DNA from: Hermatobates lingyangjiaoensis
Lineage: Eukaryota > Arthropoda > Insecta > Hemiptera > Hermatobatidae
Assembly (NCBI GenBank): GCA_026182355.1
Contig: JAPFBL010000115.1
Span: forward strand, 435,001 to 499,000
Length of the DNA: 64,000 bases
Reading direction: 5' to 3'
A program made the position numbers and the translations under genes. The notes beneath the pieces were generated by a model. The model was not told where the DNA came from. It ran no database searches and was given only the letters and a program-made list of their open reading frames with translations. This document shows, in pieces, positions 55,140 to 64,000 of this stretch. Each line of letters begins with the position of its first letter. Position 1 is the first letter of the stretch.

Positions 55140-56440
55140 ATCTTTGATAGATCAAATTCATATTTTTTTCATAAATATGGCGTACTGCCAGCGCTATAGT
55201 GTTGTCTGTCTTGTGTCACTGGTTGCAAATTTAAACATAGACTAAAGGATTTCTAGGATTACTCAAGATTCCAAAAGTCAGTGTGTGAGAAGTAGATTCA
55301 TTTTTTTCTACGGTTTCTCTGGTGTGAAACAAATGGTCAATTAGAACACTGCACCTCCACCAGTAGGTATTGGTACCCAGGTTCTCTGAACTCTAGATCG
55401 CGGTAACAGATGCACAAGAAGCATCGCTCATTTAGTACTCTTAATAATCTTCATTACTATGACTGTAGGTAATCCATTCATTCTTTTAATTCGCGAAAAA
55501 AAGATTTAGTTTTAAAAAAAAATTATTACTTTTACTGAAAAATCATAATTAAATTATAAATAAATTACAAAATTATAAAGAAATAAAGAATCAGAAATGT
55601 AAAAAAAACTGAATTTATCAAAGGTATTATGAAAAAAAAATGTTTATAAAAAGATATAAGCATTATCCACTGAGCTAAGCAACTCAACAAGTTTACAATT
55701 CCGGGCTAATTACTTTTCTCTTTTACTTTTTAAGACCTTGTCAATGAGGGGCTAATTGACAGTGAGGGGGGCGGGGGGCTCTTTTAGTCGATTCCCTTTG
55801 TGGAAGAGGGTTGTTTCAGTCGGCAGCTAATTGTCAAGCATGTTACAGCAAAAGTGGAGCCAAACATATATTTACTTTCCAGTTCCTAGTACACAAATTA
55901 ATTTCTTATTGCCTCTTTAGTTGATTAAATGCAAAAAAATTAATTATTATCTTTTTGCAATTTTTATAAGGGACTTCACAAACGATTTGACTTTTTGTTT
56001 TAAACAAAAAAAAAATTTTAATTGAGGACAAATAAAGTTTTCCTTTATTGAACGCAGAGAATAGATGTGTGGAATGAAAAGCTGATAAATGATCACCTCC
56101 ACTGTGACAGTCTCAAGTACAATCTTTTGATGAATTTTTTTGTGACATGTGTAAAAATTGTTGGAACATTTCATTATTGTTTGGTGACATTTCTTCTTAG
56201 CTTCTCTTAATTGGATGAACATTTTATCATTAAGATAAAAATATTATACGTGCTAGAGCAAACTTTTATTTTTTATGTAGAATATCGTAAACATGGAAAA
56301 TCAGGAGTGTTTGATAGTAACTAACTAAAAAATTATTACTCGTTTGTTAAAAAGGAAAAAATCATCATTTCATGTAACGTAAAAAAATAAAATATAATAC
56401 AACACACTAAATATATATATCAAATCATGCTTGCATTAAA
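55140..56440. other. Intergenic, possible SINE remnant
   Basis: AT-rich. On the minus strand at about 55660-55690, GCTTAGCTCAGTGGATAATG resembles a tRNA A box, without a matching B box. Nothing else recognised. Confidence 0.35.
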
Positions 56441-56447
56441 TACTTCT

Positions 56448-56480
56448 AATATATATATATATATAATATATATATATAGA
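56448..56480. repeat. (TA)n tract
   Basis: Interrupted (TA)n run next to a half copy of the ACGT ribozyme family (56540-56585, minus strand). Confidence 0.8.
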
Positions 56481-56887
56481 TAGTAGGTATGTTCTCTAAT
56501 CGGGATTCGGTCAATTTTCTACGATAAAAAATCAAACTCTCGTTGCCAACGTTTCGGTTTTATTTAAAACCTTTTTCATAGGCCTACAAACAAAGGATTA
56601 TAAGAAATCACATATCAACATGAAACATATACATAATATGAAAATGGATTGTTACAACTTATGAATATTACAAGCAGAAGTATTTCAGAGATACATAAAA
56701 CAATATTACTTACAGAAGTAAGAATTTTTTAACTAAGAAAATGAAATTTACATTATTCAAAGGAACAACACCTTCGACAAAACCTTCGACTAGACTAATA
56801 AGATAACATTACAAATAACGTCAACACTGTTCACTCAAGGGAATGAATTCCCTTGACCGAACCCCGATTAGAGAACACATCTATTAA

Positions 56888-56891
<4 letters not shown>

Positions 56892-56935
<44 letters not shown>
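56892..56935. repeat. (TA)n tract
   Basis: About 44 bp of TA at the junction with a truncated Helitron copy. Confidence 0.9.
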
Positions 56936-56936
<1 letters not shown>

Positions 56937-56937
56937 C

Positions 56938-57850
56938 TCAGAGTCGTGTCCCGTTGCACAGTTTTTGGGCACTCATGTTTCGTAACATGAGATTTGTTAC
57001 TGCTACTAAATTGCAGCATGATTGGTTCTCCTACTTTAAGTTTTTACTCATGAGCAGGCAGTCCAGGAGAATAAATTCAGAGTCAAAAAATTCAATTAGA
57101 CAATAAACTGCTTCTTCATCACTAATCCAATCTCTTTACTGACTTGTAAGCTCTTTACTGCGTAAGAACTTGTTTGTTGATTTTTCCTGCCTGTTCGCAT
57201 TAAGAGTTGAGAATTGCTCGTTTACAAAACTATTTATTCGTAATAGATTTGTATCTATCCTCAACTCATCCTCAACTCTGGGAAACACTTTTTCAAAGAT
57301 GTCAAATACGCAATATATTCATATGCTCCAATGAAATTAAAATCAACTAACAATACCTACTTGCTTCACCTGTGTATTTTCAAAACAAACTTGTCTGTGA
57401 AGTTAGGAAAATACGTTTAAAGCCCTATAACTTCGTTTCTGTACTTAATTATGAATCTATTTAGAGCCCATATTTTAAGCTAGGCATACACAAATCCAGT
57501 GTCAAAGTTTCAGCTCGCCATGTCTTATGGTGGCTGAGTTTACTTGTGACAAACGTTTTTGCTTTAAACGTCCATAACTTCACTTCTACGTTGAATTTCC
57601 GAATAATTCAGAGCCTATGTTTTAAGTTAGACCTACCCAAATCTACTGTAAAAGTTTCAGCTTTATATGTCTTATGGTAGCTGAGTTTACTTGTGACAAA
57701 GTTTTGCGGACAAACAGACAAACCGACAAACCGACAGAAATTTTTCTAAGGGTGGATTCGGTTTCTCCAATGTATGAAACGTAAAGAAAACTTGAAATGA
57801 GTCAGTTCTAAGCAATGTACAGACAAAATCATTATTTTATTTATATAGAT
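56938..57850 (-). mobile_element. Truncated Helitron, 3' end missing
   Basis: About 95% identical to 47866-48780, with the same minus-strand 5' end TCTATATAAATAAAATAATG at 57850. The 3' part is replaced by (TA)n. Interspersed small indels. Confidence 0.75.
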
Positions 57851-57958
57851 ATCCGACTGATTCGTCAATCCGTCTTCTCGTGAATACGGACTGCCCGAAA
57901 ATTTGAGTTTGTAAGTGTGTTTCTTTACTTTGTGTGCTATCTATCTTCAATTTTAAAC

Positions 57959-57963
<5 letters not shown>

Positions 57964-57998
<35 letters not shown>

Positions 57999-58001
57999 TT
58001 G
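57964..58001. repeat. (TA)n tract before Penelope fragment
   Basis: A TA run between a diverged AATT-type ribozyme motif (57875-57905) and the endonuclease remnant. Confidence 0.85.
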
Positions 58002-58309
58002 TGTGCCTCTGGACTGCACACAATGTGACTCATTCTACGTGGGCCTGACTTCCACGTCACTTAGCCTCCGTATGAATGGTCACAGGTCATCCGTTGATCA
58101 ACGCAAGCAGCTGCCTGTTGCCACCCACGCCAATCTCCCTTCATAACCAATTCATAGTCAATAACCTTCCCTTCAACGATTGCTTCAGGGTTCAAGTATT
58201 AAGACAACTCTCAATTGATGACACCCAGACTACTCTAAGGGCTTCTGAGGAAGCCTTTATTTGGTTATTGGGTGCCAGAAATTCCCCTGGTCTAAATTTA
58301 ATCAGATGA
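57990..58309 (+). pseudogene. Penelope-like element endonuclease (GIY-YIG) remnant
   Basis: One frame reads CVPLDCTQCDSFYVGLTSTS, LRMNGHRSSV and LPVATHAN. After a shift near 58140 it continues HNQFIVNNLPFNDCFRVQVL, TLRASEEAFIWLL, GARNSPGLNLI and a stop. The CxxC, YVGxTS, R-x-N-x-H pattern and the E-x6-L/W...PGLN ending match the C-terminal GIY-YIG domain of Penelope-like retroelements. Upstream reverse transcriptase is absent. Confidence 0.7.
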
Positions 58310-58454
58310 TTTCCTGTTTTTTTTTTCTTTTCAGCCTCGTTCATTTGTTTATTTTTTTAATTTTTAGGTTTTATGTTTTTTTTATGTTTTATGTTTTTTT
58401 ATGTTTTATTATTTTTATGTTTTTTTTACTTTTATGTTATTACTGCTGTAGTTA

Positions 58455-58670
58455 TACTAATGATATTATATGCATCACGTGATATACAAAAATATATTGA
58501 TAAGTGGATCAATCACTATTTGTAGTACCTCCAGAAATGAAAGACTAATAAACGTCTCTCATTTAGACATTTGTATGATACCTAAATGGAACATTGTACA
58601 TTATAAATCCAAGAGGTTAAATATTATGTTTACTTATAGTAAAATTGAGTGTAGGTCACTCCAGATTTTT
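58455..58670. repeat. Interspersed repeat family B, copy 2
   Basis: Shares AATGAAAGACTAATA and GAGTGTAGGTCACTCCAGAT with 8110-8350. Directly follows the Penelope fragment. Confidence 0.5.
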
Positions 58671-58679
58671 GTATAATTA

Positions 58680-60440
58680 TTGTTTTCTAATTTACAACCT
58701 TGTAAAATTTAAAGTCTTAAATCTTTGACAAGATTTTGAAGTATTATGTTTTCTTTGATGTAGCTGTTGTTTAATGTTGTTTGATGTAGTCGTTAAAAGG
58801 TTTTCATTCTGCAATGTGTTGAGTATATTGCATACACTGTTTGCTCCACATTTCGAGGAAACGATTGATCTCATTACATCACTAAAGAACTCTACGTAAA
58901 AAGTGGTCTCCTTAATCATAGTTCTAGCTGAATTGTTCACATAAATTACAAACTTACCTTTTAGACCCTCTTCAAAGTCAGTTAAACATAATTGCAATGT
59001 AGGTATTTTGACTTATAAGTTTTGTTAGGCTTCTTAATTTCTTTGACTAACGTTCATTGGAAGTATATTACTACGTTGTTATGATGTGACTGGTTAGTAT
59101 ATTTAATAATTTATGATCTTTTAATGCCAATTTCTTGAAAAAAGAATCAATTAAATATTTAGATAAAAGAAAATTATAATATAGCAACGGATCAACTTAA
59201 AAACTAATTAGAACTTCTTTCTTTTTTTTTGAATTCATTGCGATAATTGCATGAGTTAGAATAGAGGTCAATTGAGTAATTTATCTTTGGTTAGGAGTAA
59301 TTGAGGAATTAATTCAAACTTACCAATGCAGTTCTTCTTCAATGCTAAATGTATCTAGCTCATTAAGCTCCCACTTACTTATGCTTTCTATTTCTTACAA
59401 CTCCACCGCAAAATATATAGCAAACAAGAGATCTTTTTGTGAAAGGAAATACATTAAAAAGGTTTGTTTTAACTTATCACTAACGTTTTAACATTACTTT
59501 AGTATTTAAGAACATATAAAGAAACATAACAAGCTATATTAACAGTTATTTACATAATATAAAAGTATACATTCCGAAATATGACACTATTTAGTGTATT
59601 TTATAAGTCTTAAATACGGCTGATTCATCATCTGTTAATGATAAACTGTTGTTCAAAATACCAACAGAAGTGTTTTCTTGTTTTTTAATCCGTTTAATTA
59701 ATATGTTTATATTTAAAACAAAATTTCACAACAAGAACGAGAAATAAAAATTCAACTTCTAAACAACAGTAAGTGGTACTTTCAACCAATTGAAAAAATT
59801 TCTTTTGTAATTAGTCATTTAGGATGCTACTTTAATTTTAATTGCATCACATTTATGATGGAGTCAGGTTTGTGCTCATACATAATTAAATTATTTGTAA
59901 AGTTTTGTTTTCTTATAAGCATCTGTTTTTATACTGCTGTTTGTCAAGGCATTTTATGTTGTTTATCTCTTTGATTGAATTTACTGTCTTCATTCTCTAC
60001 TAAATTAAACTGTGTTGAATGGAGTTATTTAGTTTTAAAGCAATGTTTAGGTTCTTTTATAAATAATTTTATAATTTCGTTAGCATTTTATCCAAAATGC
60101 GTAAACTTTATCCATCTACTGTTGCTATCTGACGAGGGATTTTTTGGTCGTTATTATTTTTAATTTTTTTCATTTCATTTCATTTTCAATTTAATCAAAA
60201 TGAAAGTTTTCAATTTGTACAGATCTTTTAATATTAGACGAGATAGATTTAATAATTATTTGTATATTTAATTACTTAAATTACAAAAGTTATCATCTAC
60301 ATAATTATCTAGATACATAAAAACATGAATACTTTCACCATTGCTTAATATCTTGACAGTATTATTTGAAATGCTAATTCCTTCAACGCTGAAAACCTTA
60401 ATGTGTGCTATAAGGCAATTAATTAACATTTGCATTCGTC
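58680..60440. other. Intergenic; one 101-codon unrecognised ORF
   Basis: AT-rich. On the minus strand at 58997-58692 a 101-codon ORF (LCLTDFEEGLKGKFVIYV...) has a fairly protein-like composition but matches no family I know, and I see no splice context. Probably chance. Confidence 0.35.
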
Positions 60441-60449
60441 TTTTTTCCT

Positions 60450-60925
60450 TTACTATAAGTAAAGTATAGCGATCGTGAAAAAATTTGATCTTGAAATTGT
60501 GACGGAATTACATGTTTTGAGGTTCCAGAGGTCGTTTCATGAAGTTTTTTTGATGATGTCTGTCTGTGTGTGTGAGTTTATGGACACGCTTCGGTCAGGA
60601 TCTTTCATAGATCATGTTGATATTTTACACAAAAATGGGCCTCATAATGTAGATAAACCCTATTGTTTGGGAGCAATTATGCATGAGTTTTTGCCAAAAA
60701 CCTGTTTTTAGACAACATTTTTTTCTTCTAATCTACTAATTCTAGAGTTTTAAAAAATTGGCATTATCTTTGCGGTTACAAATGCAATAAACTAAAAATA
60801 TATTCAAATTTATAAAGCAACCGAAAAATATTTTTTTTTCAATAAAATGTAAACATTTCGATTTTCAATTCAATCTGAAAGCTTGTGAGAGCGATACAAG
60901 TCTCTCATTCTCATTTTTACTTTAC
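60450..60925. repeat. Interspersed repeat family A, copy 3
   Basis: Starts CTTTACTATAAGTAAAGTATAGCG and carries GATATTTTACACAAAAATGG and GAGAGCGATACAAG, in the same order as the 6838-7700 copy. It gives the fullest 5' end of the family here. Confidence 0.7.
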
Positions 60926-60929
60926 TACG

Positions 60930-61945
60930 AAAGAACAACAAATTGAAAACTTTGTTAGAATAAATTGTTGGAATACAAATAATTAATATTGCAAAACACA
61001 AACACAATGTCAATTTTAGATAGTCTTTTAAAACACAATTTATTCCAATTTATAAAAATTATTTTGGATTTTAGCAGATATTTAGTTATACTGATATATC
61101 TTCACTATTGGTTAAAAAAATGTGTTGAAAGATGCAAGTTAGTGTAGATTCCTTTAGTTTTTTTTTAAGTAAAATTTTATTGTATATTAAAATATATACA
61201 ATATAACTTAATTATAATTAAGTATTGCACATAATTCGTTTCTAATAATAAAGGATTGGTGTGCAAAAATTTTGTTTCATCTTCTAAGAAATTCACAATA
61301 TATATATTTTGATGTAATTTTTTTTGTTGAGGATTGAGGTTTTATGATTGAGTGGCGAAAGAAGTAGTTTCAATATAAACCTCAACCCTTAAAAAAAATA
61401 AACAAAAATTATATATATGAATATTGGGTGTAAAACAAATCGTGATGAATATATGTAATGTCCTTTTGAAATGTACTGTGCAAATACTGTATACATTTGC
61501 TTGATATTAGAATAATATTTCAGAAATTGCTTTATGTTATGGCTTACACAATTGCATGTAATAACTGTTTGGTGAGAGGATTGTTACAAGACTTAAGTGC
61601 GAATTCGTTTGCCAACTGTAACGGTCCGTCTTTGGAGTTTAATGGGTCTGCTTACGTCTCCCTAATGGAGGCATTAACCAGTGAAATGTAGGACCCTTTA
61701 AGCCAACACAAATGCCGCTAGATGAACCTCTCCTCACATCTCATCTCTATTAGTTCATATGCGAGTATTTCAATCGCTCCTTAATACTACTCGTACCTTT
61801 CACTTTTAGTTGTGATTCACAGGCTTGAGTACTTACTAAACAACCAACTAGATATAATTACAGGTAAATAGATAAAAGAAATTTCCAAAAACAAATAAAT
61901 AATTATTACTTAATAATTGTTATTATTATTACTAATAATATAGTA
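60930..61945. other. Intergenic, nothing recognised
   Basis: AT-rich. No gene or known repeat. Confidence 0.4.
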
Positions 61946-61950
61946 ATAAT

Positions 61951-62085
61951 TTTTTTTTTTTTTTTTTTTTTTTGGGTGAGGAGGTGAAATGCATTTACGC
62001 ACATAGTGCTGGGCTCCCAGTATAAACCAGACTACCAACTAAAACACCCCCTTTTCACCTAGGACCTAGCCTGGAACTGTTTTCC
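61951..62085 (-). repeat. Retroposon 3' end with poly(A) on minus strand
   Basis: A 24-bp T run on the plus strand is followed by about 110 bp of GC-richer sequence (GGTGAGGAGGTGAAATGC, AGTGCTGGGCTCCC). This is as expected of a short reverse-oriented retroposon tail. Flanks are AT-rich (AATAATATTATTACT). Confidence 0.4.
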
Positions 62086-62747
62086 ACATTACATAGTAAT
62101 AATATTATTACTATATTAATATTTATTATTATTTTTATTTAAAAATTATGCATTTTTTTTAGAGGTAGATATTTAATTTAATTTTATCTATTTATCAAAT
62201 AGATAAATTAATGACAAAACGACAAACTTTCTTCGTACTCTTTGCCTTTACTCTGGCTTTAGATCTACTAATATTCTGTAGGTCACCAACAACTAATCAC
62301 TAAAATTGGAGGTATTGTATACCTCCCTGAGAATATCCTTTAGTGCTCACAACTTTTTGCAGCGCCAATACTTCCAATAATTATTCTTTTACAATTTTCT
62401 AGATTAACTCATCTATATATTAGTACCGTTCTTATATTCGAAGGCGTCTATCATGACACTAAAATAAGAAATAAGGGCTTCCAAAAATTTTTTTTTTTTG
62501 ATAATTAAAAACATAGTGAATACAACAATTGATTTTCCATGTCATTAAATCTATTTTCAAGATTTTCTTTTTTAATCTGCATCACTAGAACATCTAATCA
62601 AAGAAAAATATTATTATATTTATTAAAAGATTCCAAAAAAAATTCTTTGTTTGTTATTGATGAAGAATATACTATCTCACCTTGTATATTCTTTTTTCCA
62701 CTCGAACAGTATTGGATATTGTAGAGTGGAAAATATCCAAAAAAATT

Positions 62748-63105
62748 GAGAGTTTTCAGTGGGTTATTCTGTCATTATATTTAACTTTATATTATTGAAT
62801 AACATATCAGTGAGTTTTCAGTGGGTTATTCTGTCATTATAGTTTACCTTTATATTATTGAATAACATATCAGTGAGTTTTCAGTGGGTTATTCTGTCAT
62901 TATAGTTTAACTTTATATTATTGAATAACATATCAGTGAGTTTTCAGTGGGTTATTCTGTCATTATAGTTTAACTTTATATTATTGAATAACATATCAGT
63001 GAGTTTTCAGTGGGTTATTCTGTCATTATAGTTTAACTTTATATTATTGAATAATATATCAGTGAGTTTTCAGTGGGTTATTCTGTCATTATAGTTTAAC
63101 TTTAT
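62748..63105. repeat. 63-bp tandem repeat, about 5.7 copies
   Basis: Units begin AGTTTTCAGTGGGTTATTCT at 62751, 62813, 62876, 62939, 63002 and 63065, and differ by one or two bases. Non-coding. Confidence 0.9.
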
Positions 63106-63154
63106 CCTTATTATATTATATATATATATATTATATAATATATATATATATACA

Positions 63155-63320
63155 AGATTTCACGTAAACACTTGAAATAACAATCAATGATAAACTACAA
63201 TATGAAATGGGAAAAAAAGACTAAGATCTTTCAACCGTAACAAGCAGTCTATGTCGGAGTCAAAAACCCAACTGATCTTACTCTTTTTTTTCTAATTTCA
63301 TATTGTAGTTTGATCATATA
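63155..63320. mobile_element. Degenerate AGATCT-family palindrome
   Basis: Minus strand has GACT, then a damaged core (CCGACAT), helix II, GAA, AGATCT, T, AGTC. It is flanked by (TA)n on both sides (63111-63155, 63325-63398). Confidence 0.5.
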
Positions 63321-63348
63321 TACATACATATATATAAATAAAATATAT

Positions 63349-63401
<53 letters not shown>

Positions 63402-63414
63402 CAATATAGAAAAG

Positions 63415-63620
63415 GAAACATAGAGAAATCAAAAGAACACACTTACAGTTTCTAATTTTCGGTTTTAACCGTCTTCAGGAGAGATAAGAGAGGGAAACCA
63501 AGCGCACTGCTTCAGAGACGGTTGGAGGCCCTCTGTCTCCAACACTCTGACGGTTGGGTCTCCAACCGTCTCTGAAGCAGTGCGCTTGGTTTCCCTCTCT
63601 TATCTCTCCTGAAGAGTCGT
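63415..63620. mobile_element. Palindromic element, AATT hammerhead family, right arm cut
   Basis: Arms 63449-63537 and 63549-63617 are near-perfect inverse copies. The right arm stops just after CTGAAGA at 63615, where family A repeat sequence begins, so the insertion was truncated there. Confidence 0.65.
63449..63482 (-). ncRNA. Hammerhead ribozyme motif, AATT family
   Basis: Minus strand: TCTC, CTGAAGA, extra C, GGTT with AACC, GAA, AATT, A, GAAA. One helix I mismatch. Core complete. Confidence 0.55.
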
Positions 63621-63649
63621 TTTTATGACTTTTTACGATGATGTTGTGT

Positions 63650-64000
63650 GTGTGTGGGTGGGTGGTGGGTGCGTGTGTTAGCATTGCTTGTTACCACGCT
63701 ACGGTCCAGAATCTTTGATGGATCAAGTTGATATTTTACACAAAAATGGGCCTCATAAAGACGAAGATCCCTATTGTTTGGGAAGAATTCTGCATGATGG
63801 GAAAGTCACTTTTTTTGCCAAAAACCTTTTTTTTAAAAACATTTATTTCTCCTAAACTGATAACCCTAGAGTTTTGAAATTTTGACATTATTTTTGAGGT
63901 TTCAAATGCAACAAACGAAAAATATATTCAGAATTTTAAAACAACAGGAAATATTTTTTTTTCAATAAAATGTAAAAATTTTGACTTATAATTCAATCTC
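63650..64000. repeat. Interspersed repeat family A, copy 4, runs off window
   Basis: About 95% identical to 6870-7200, including GTTAGCATTGCTTGTTACCA and GATCAAGTTGATATTTTAC. Truncated at its start by the ribozyme palindrome. Confidence 0.75.

Noticed and set aside
58692..58997. 101-codon minus-strand ORF as an exon
   Set aside because: No recognised family, no convincing splice sites and no neighbouring exon. Recorded only within the intergenic entry.

Overview
The window reads as AT-rich arthropod nuclear DNA. The genes are split by 0.15-4 kb GT-AG introns, and the space between exons is filled with DNA transposons, Helitrons, SINEs, Penelope-type debris, minisatellites and (TA)n tracts. 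An intact-looking uracil-DNA glycosylase argues against a holometabolous insect, because that group has lost UNG. A hemimetabolous insect or another arthropod fits best, but this is inference.

Two real genes are visible and they converge. On the + strand (595-20736) lie the last 11 coding exons of ubiquitin carboxyl-terminal hydrolase 5 (USP5, isopeptidase T). They cover the zinc-finger UBP domain, the catalytic Cys and His boxes, both UBA domains and the stop codon; the 5' exons lie upstream of the window. Splice phases agree at every junction. The UBA1 exon carries one extra base. On the - strand (34561-23956) lies a complete uracil-DNA glycosylase gene with a PCNA-binding N-terminus, the GQDPYH active site and the HPSPLS loop. 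The join between its first two coding blocks is ambiguous: either a 154-nt intron or a one-base homopolymer error. The two 3' ends are 3.2 kb apart.

The most interesting content is in the repeats. Scattered through introns and intergenic DNA are short palindromic elements whose arms carry hammerhead ribozyme motifs: helix I, CUGANGA core, helix II, GAA, a self-complementary helix III, then a cleavage base. At least six families differ in the helix III palindrome (AATT, AGATCT, ACGCGT, ACCGGT, ACATGT, AGGCCT) but share the architecture. Most carry an extra base after the core. In every inverted pair the left-arm ribozyme is on the - strand and the right-arm one on the + strand. Together with a GIY-YIG endonuclease remnant at 57990-58309, this points to non-autonomous Penelope-like or retrozyme-like elements with ribozymes in both polarities.

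Other contents are a 941-bp fold-back mariner, four hAT-type elements with recognisable ends, a CACTG-ended element, at least four Helitron copies with CTAG 3' ends, and Helitron helicase scraps. There are also tRNA-derived SINEs (one with a 13-bp target duplication), a LINE fragment, a 13 x 90-bp GC-rich minisatellite, and an 83-bp tandem repeat made from a USP5 splice acceptor plus the start of its exon. From about 34.6 kb to the right end I see no host gene, only repeats and AT-rich DNA.
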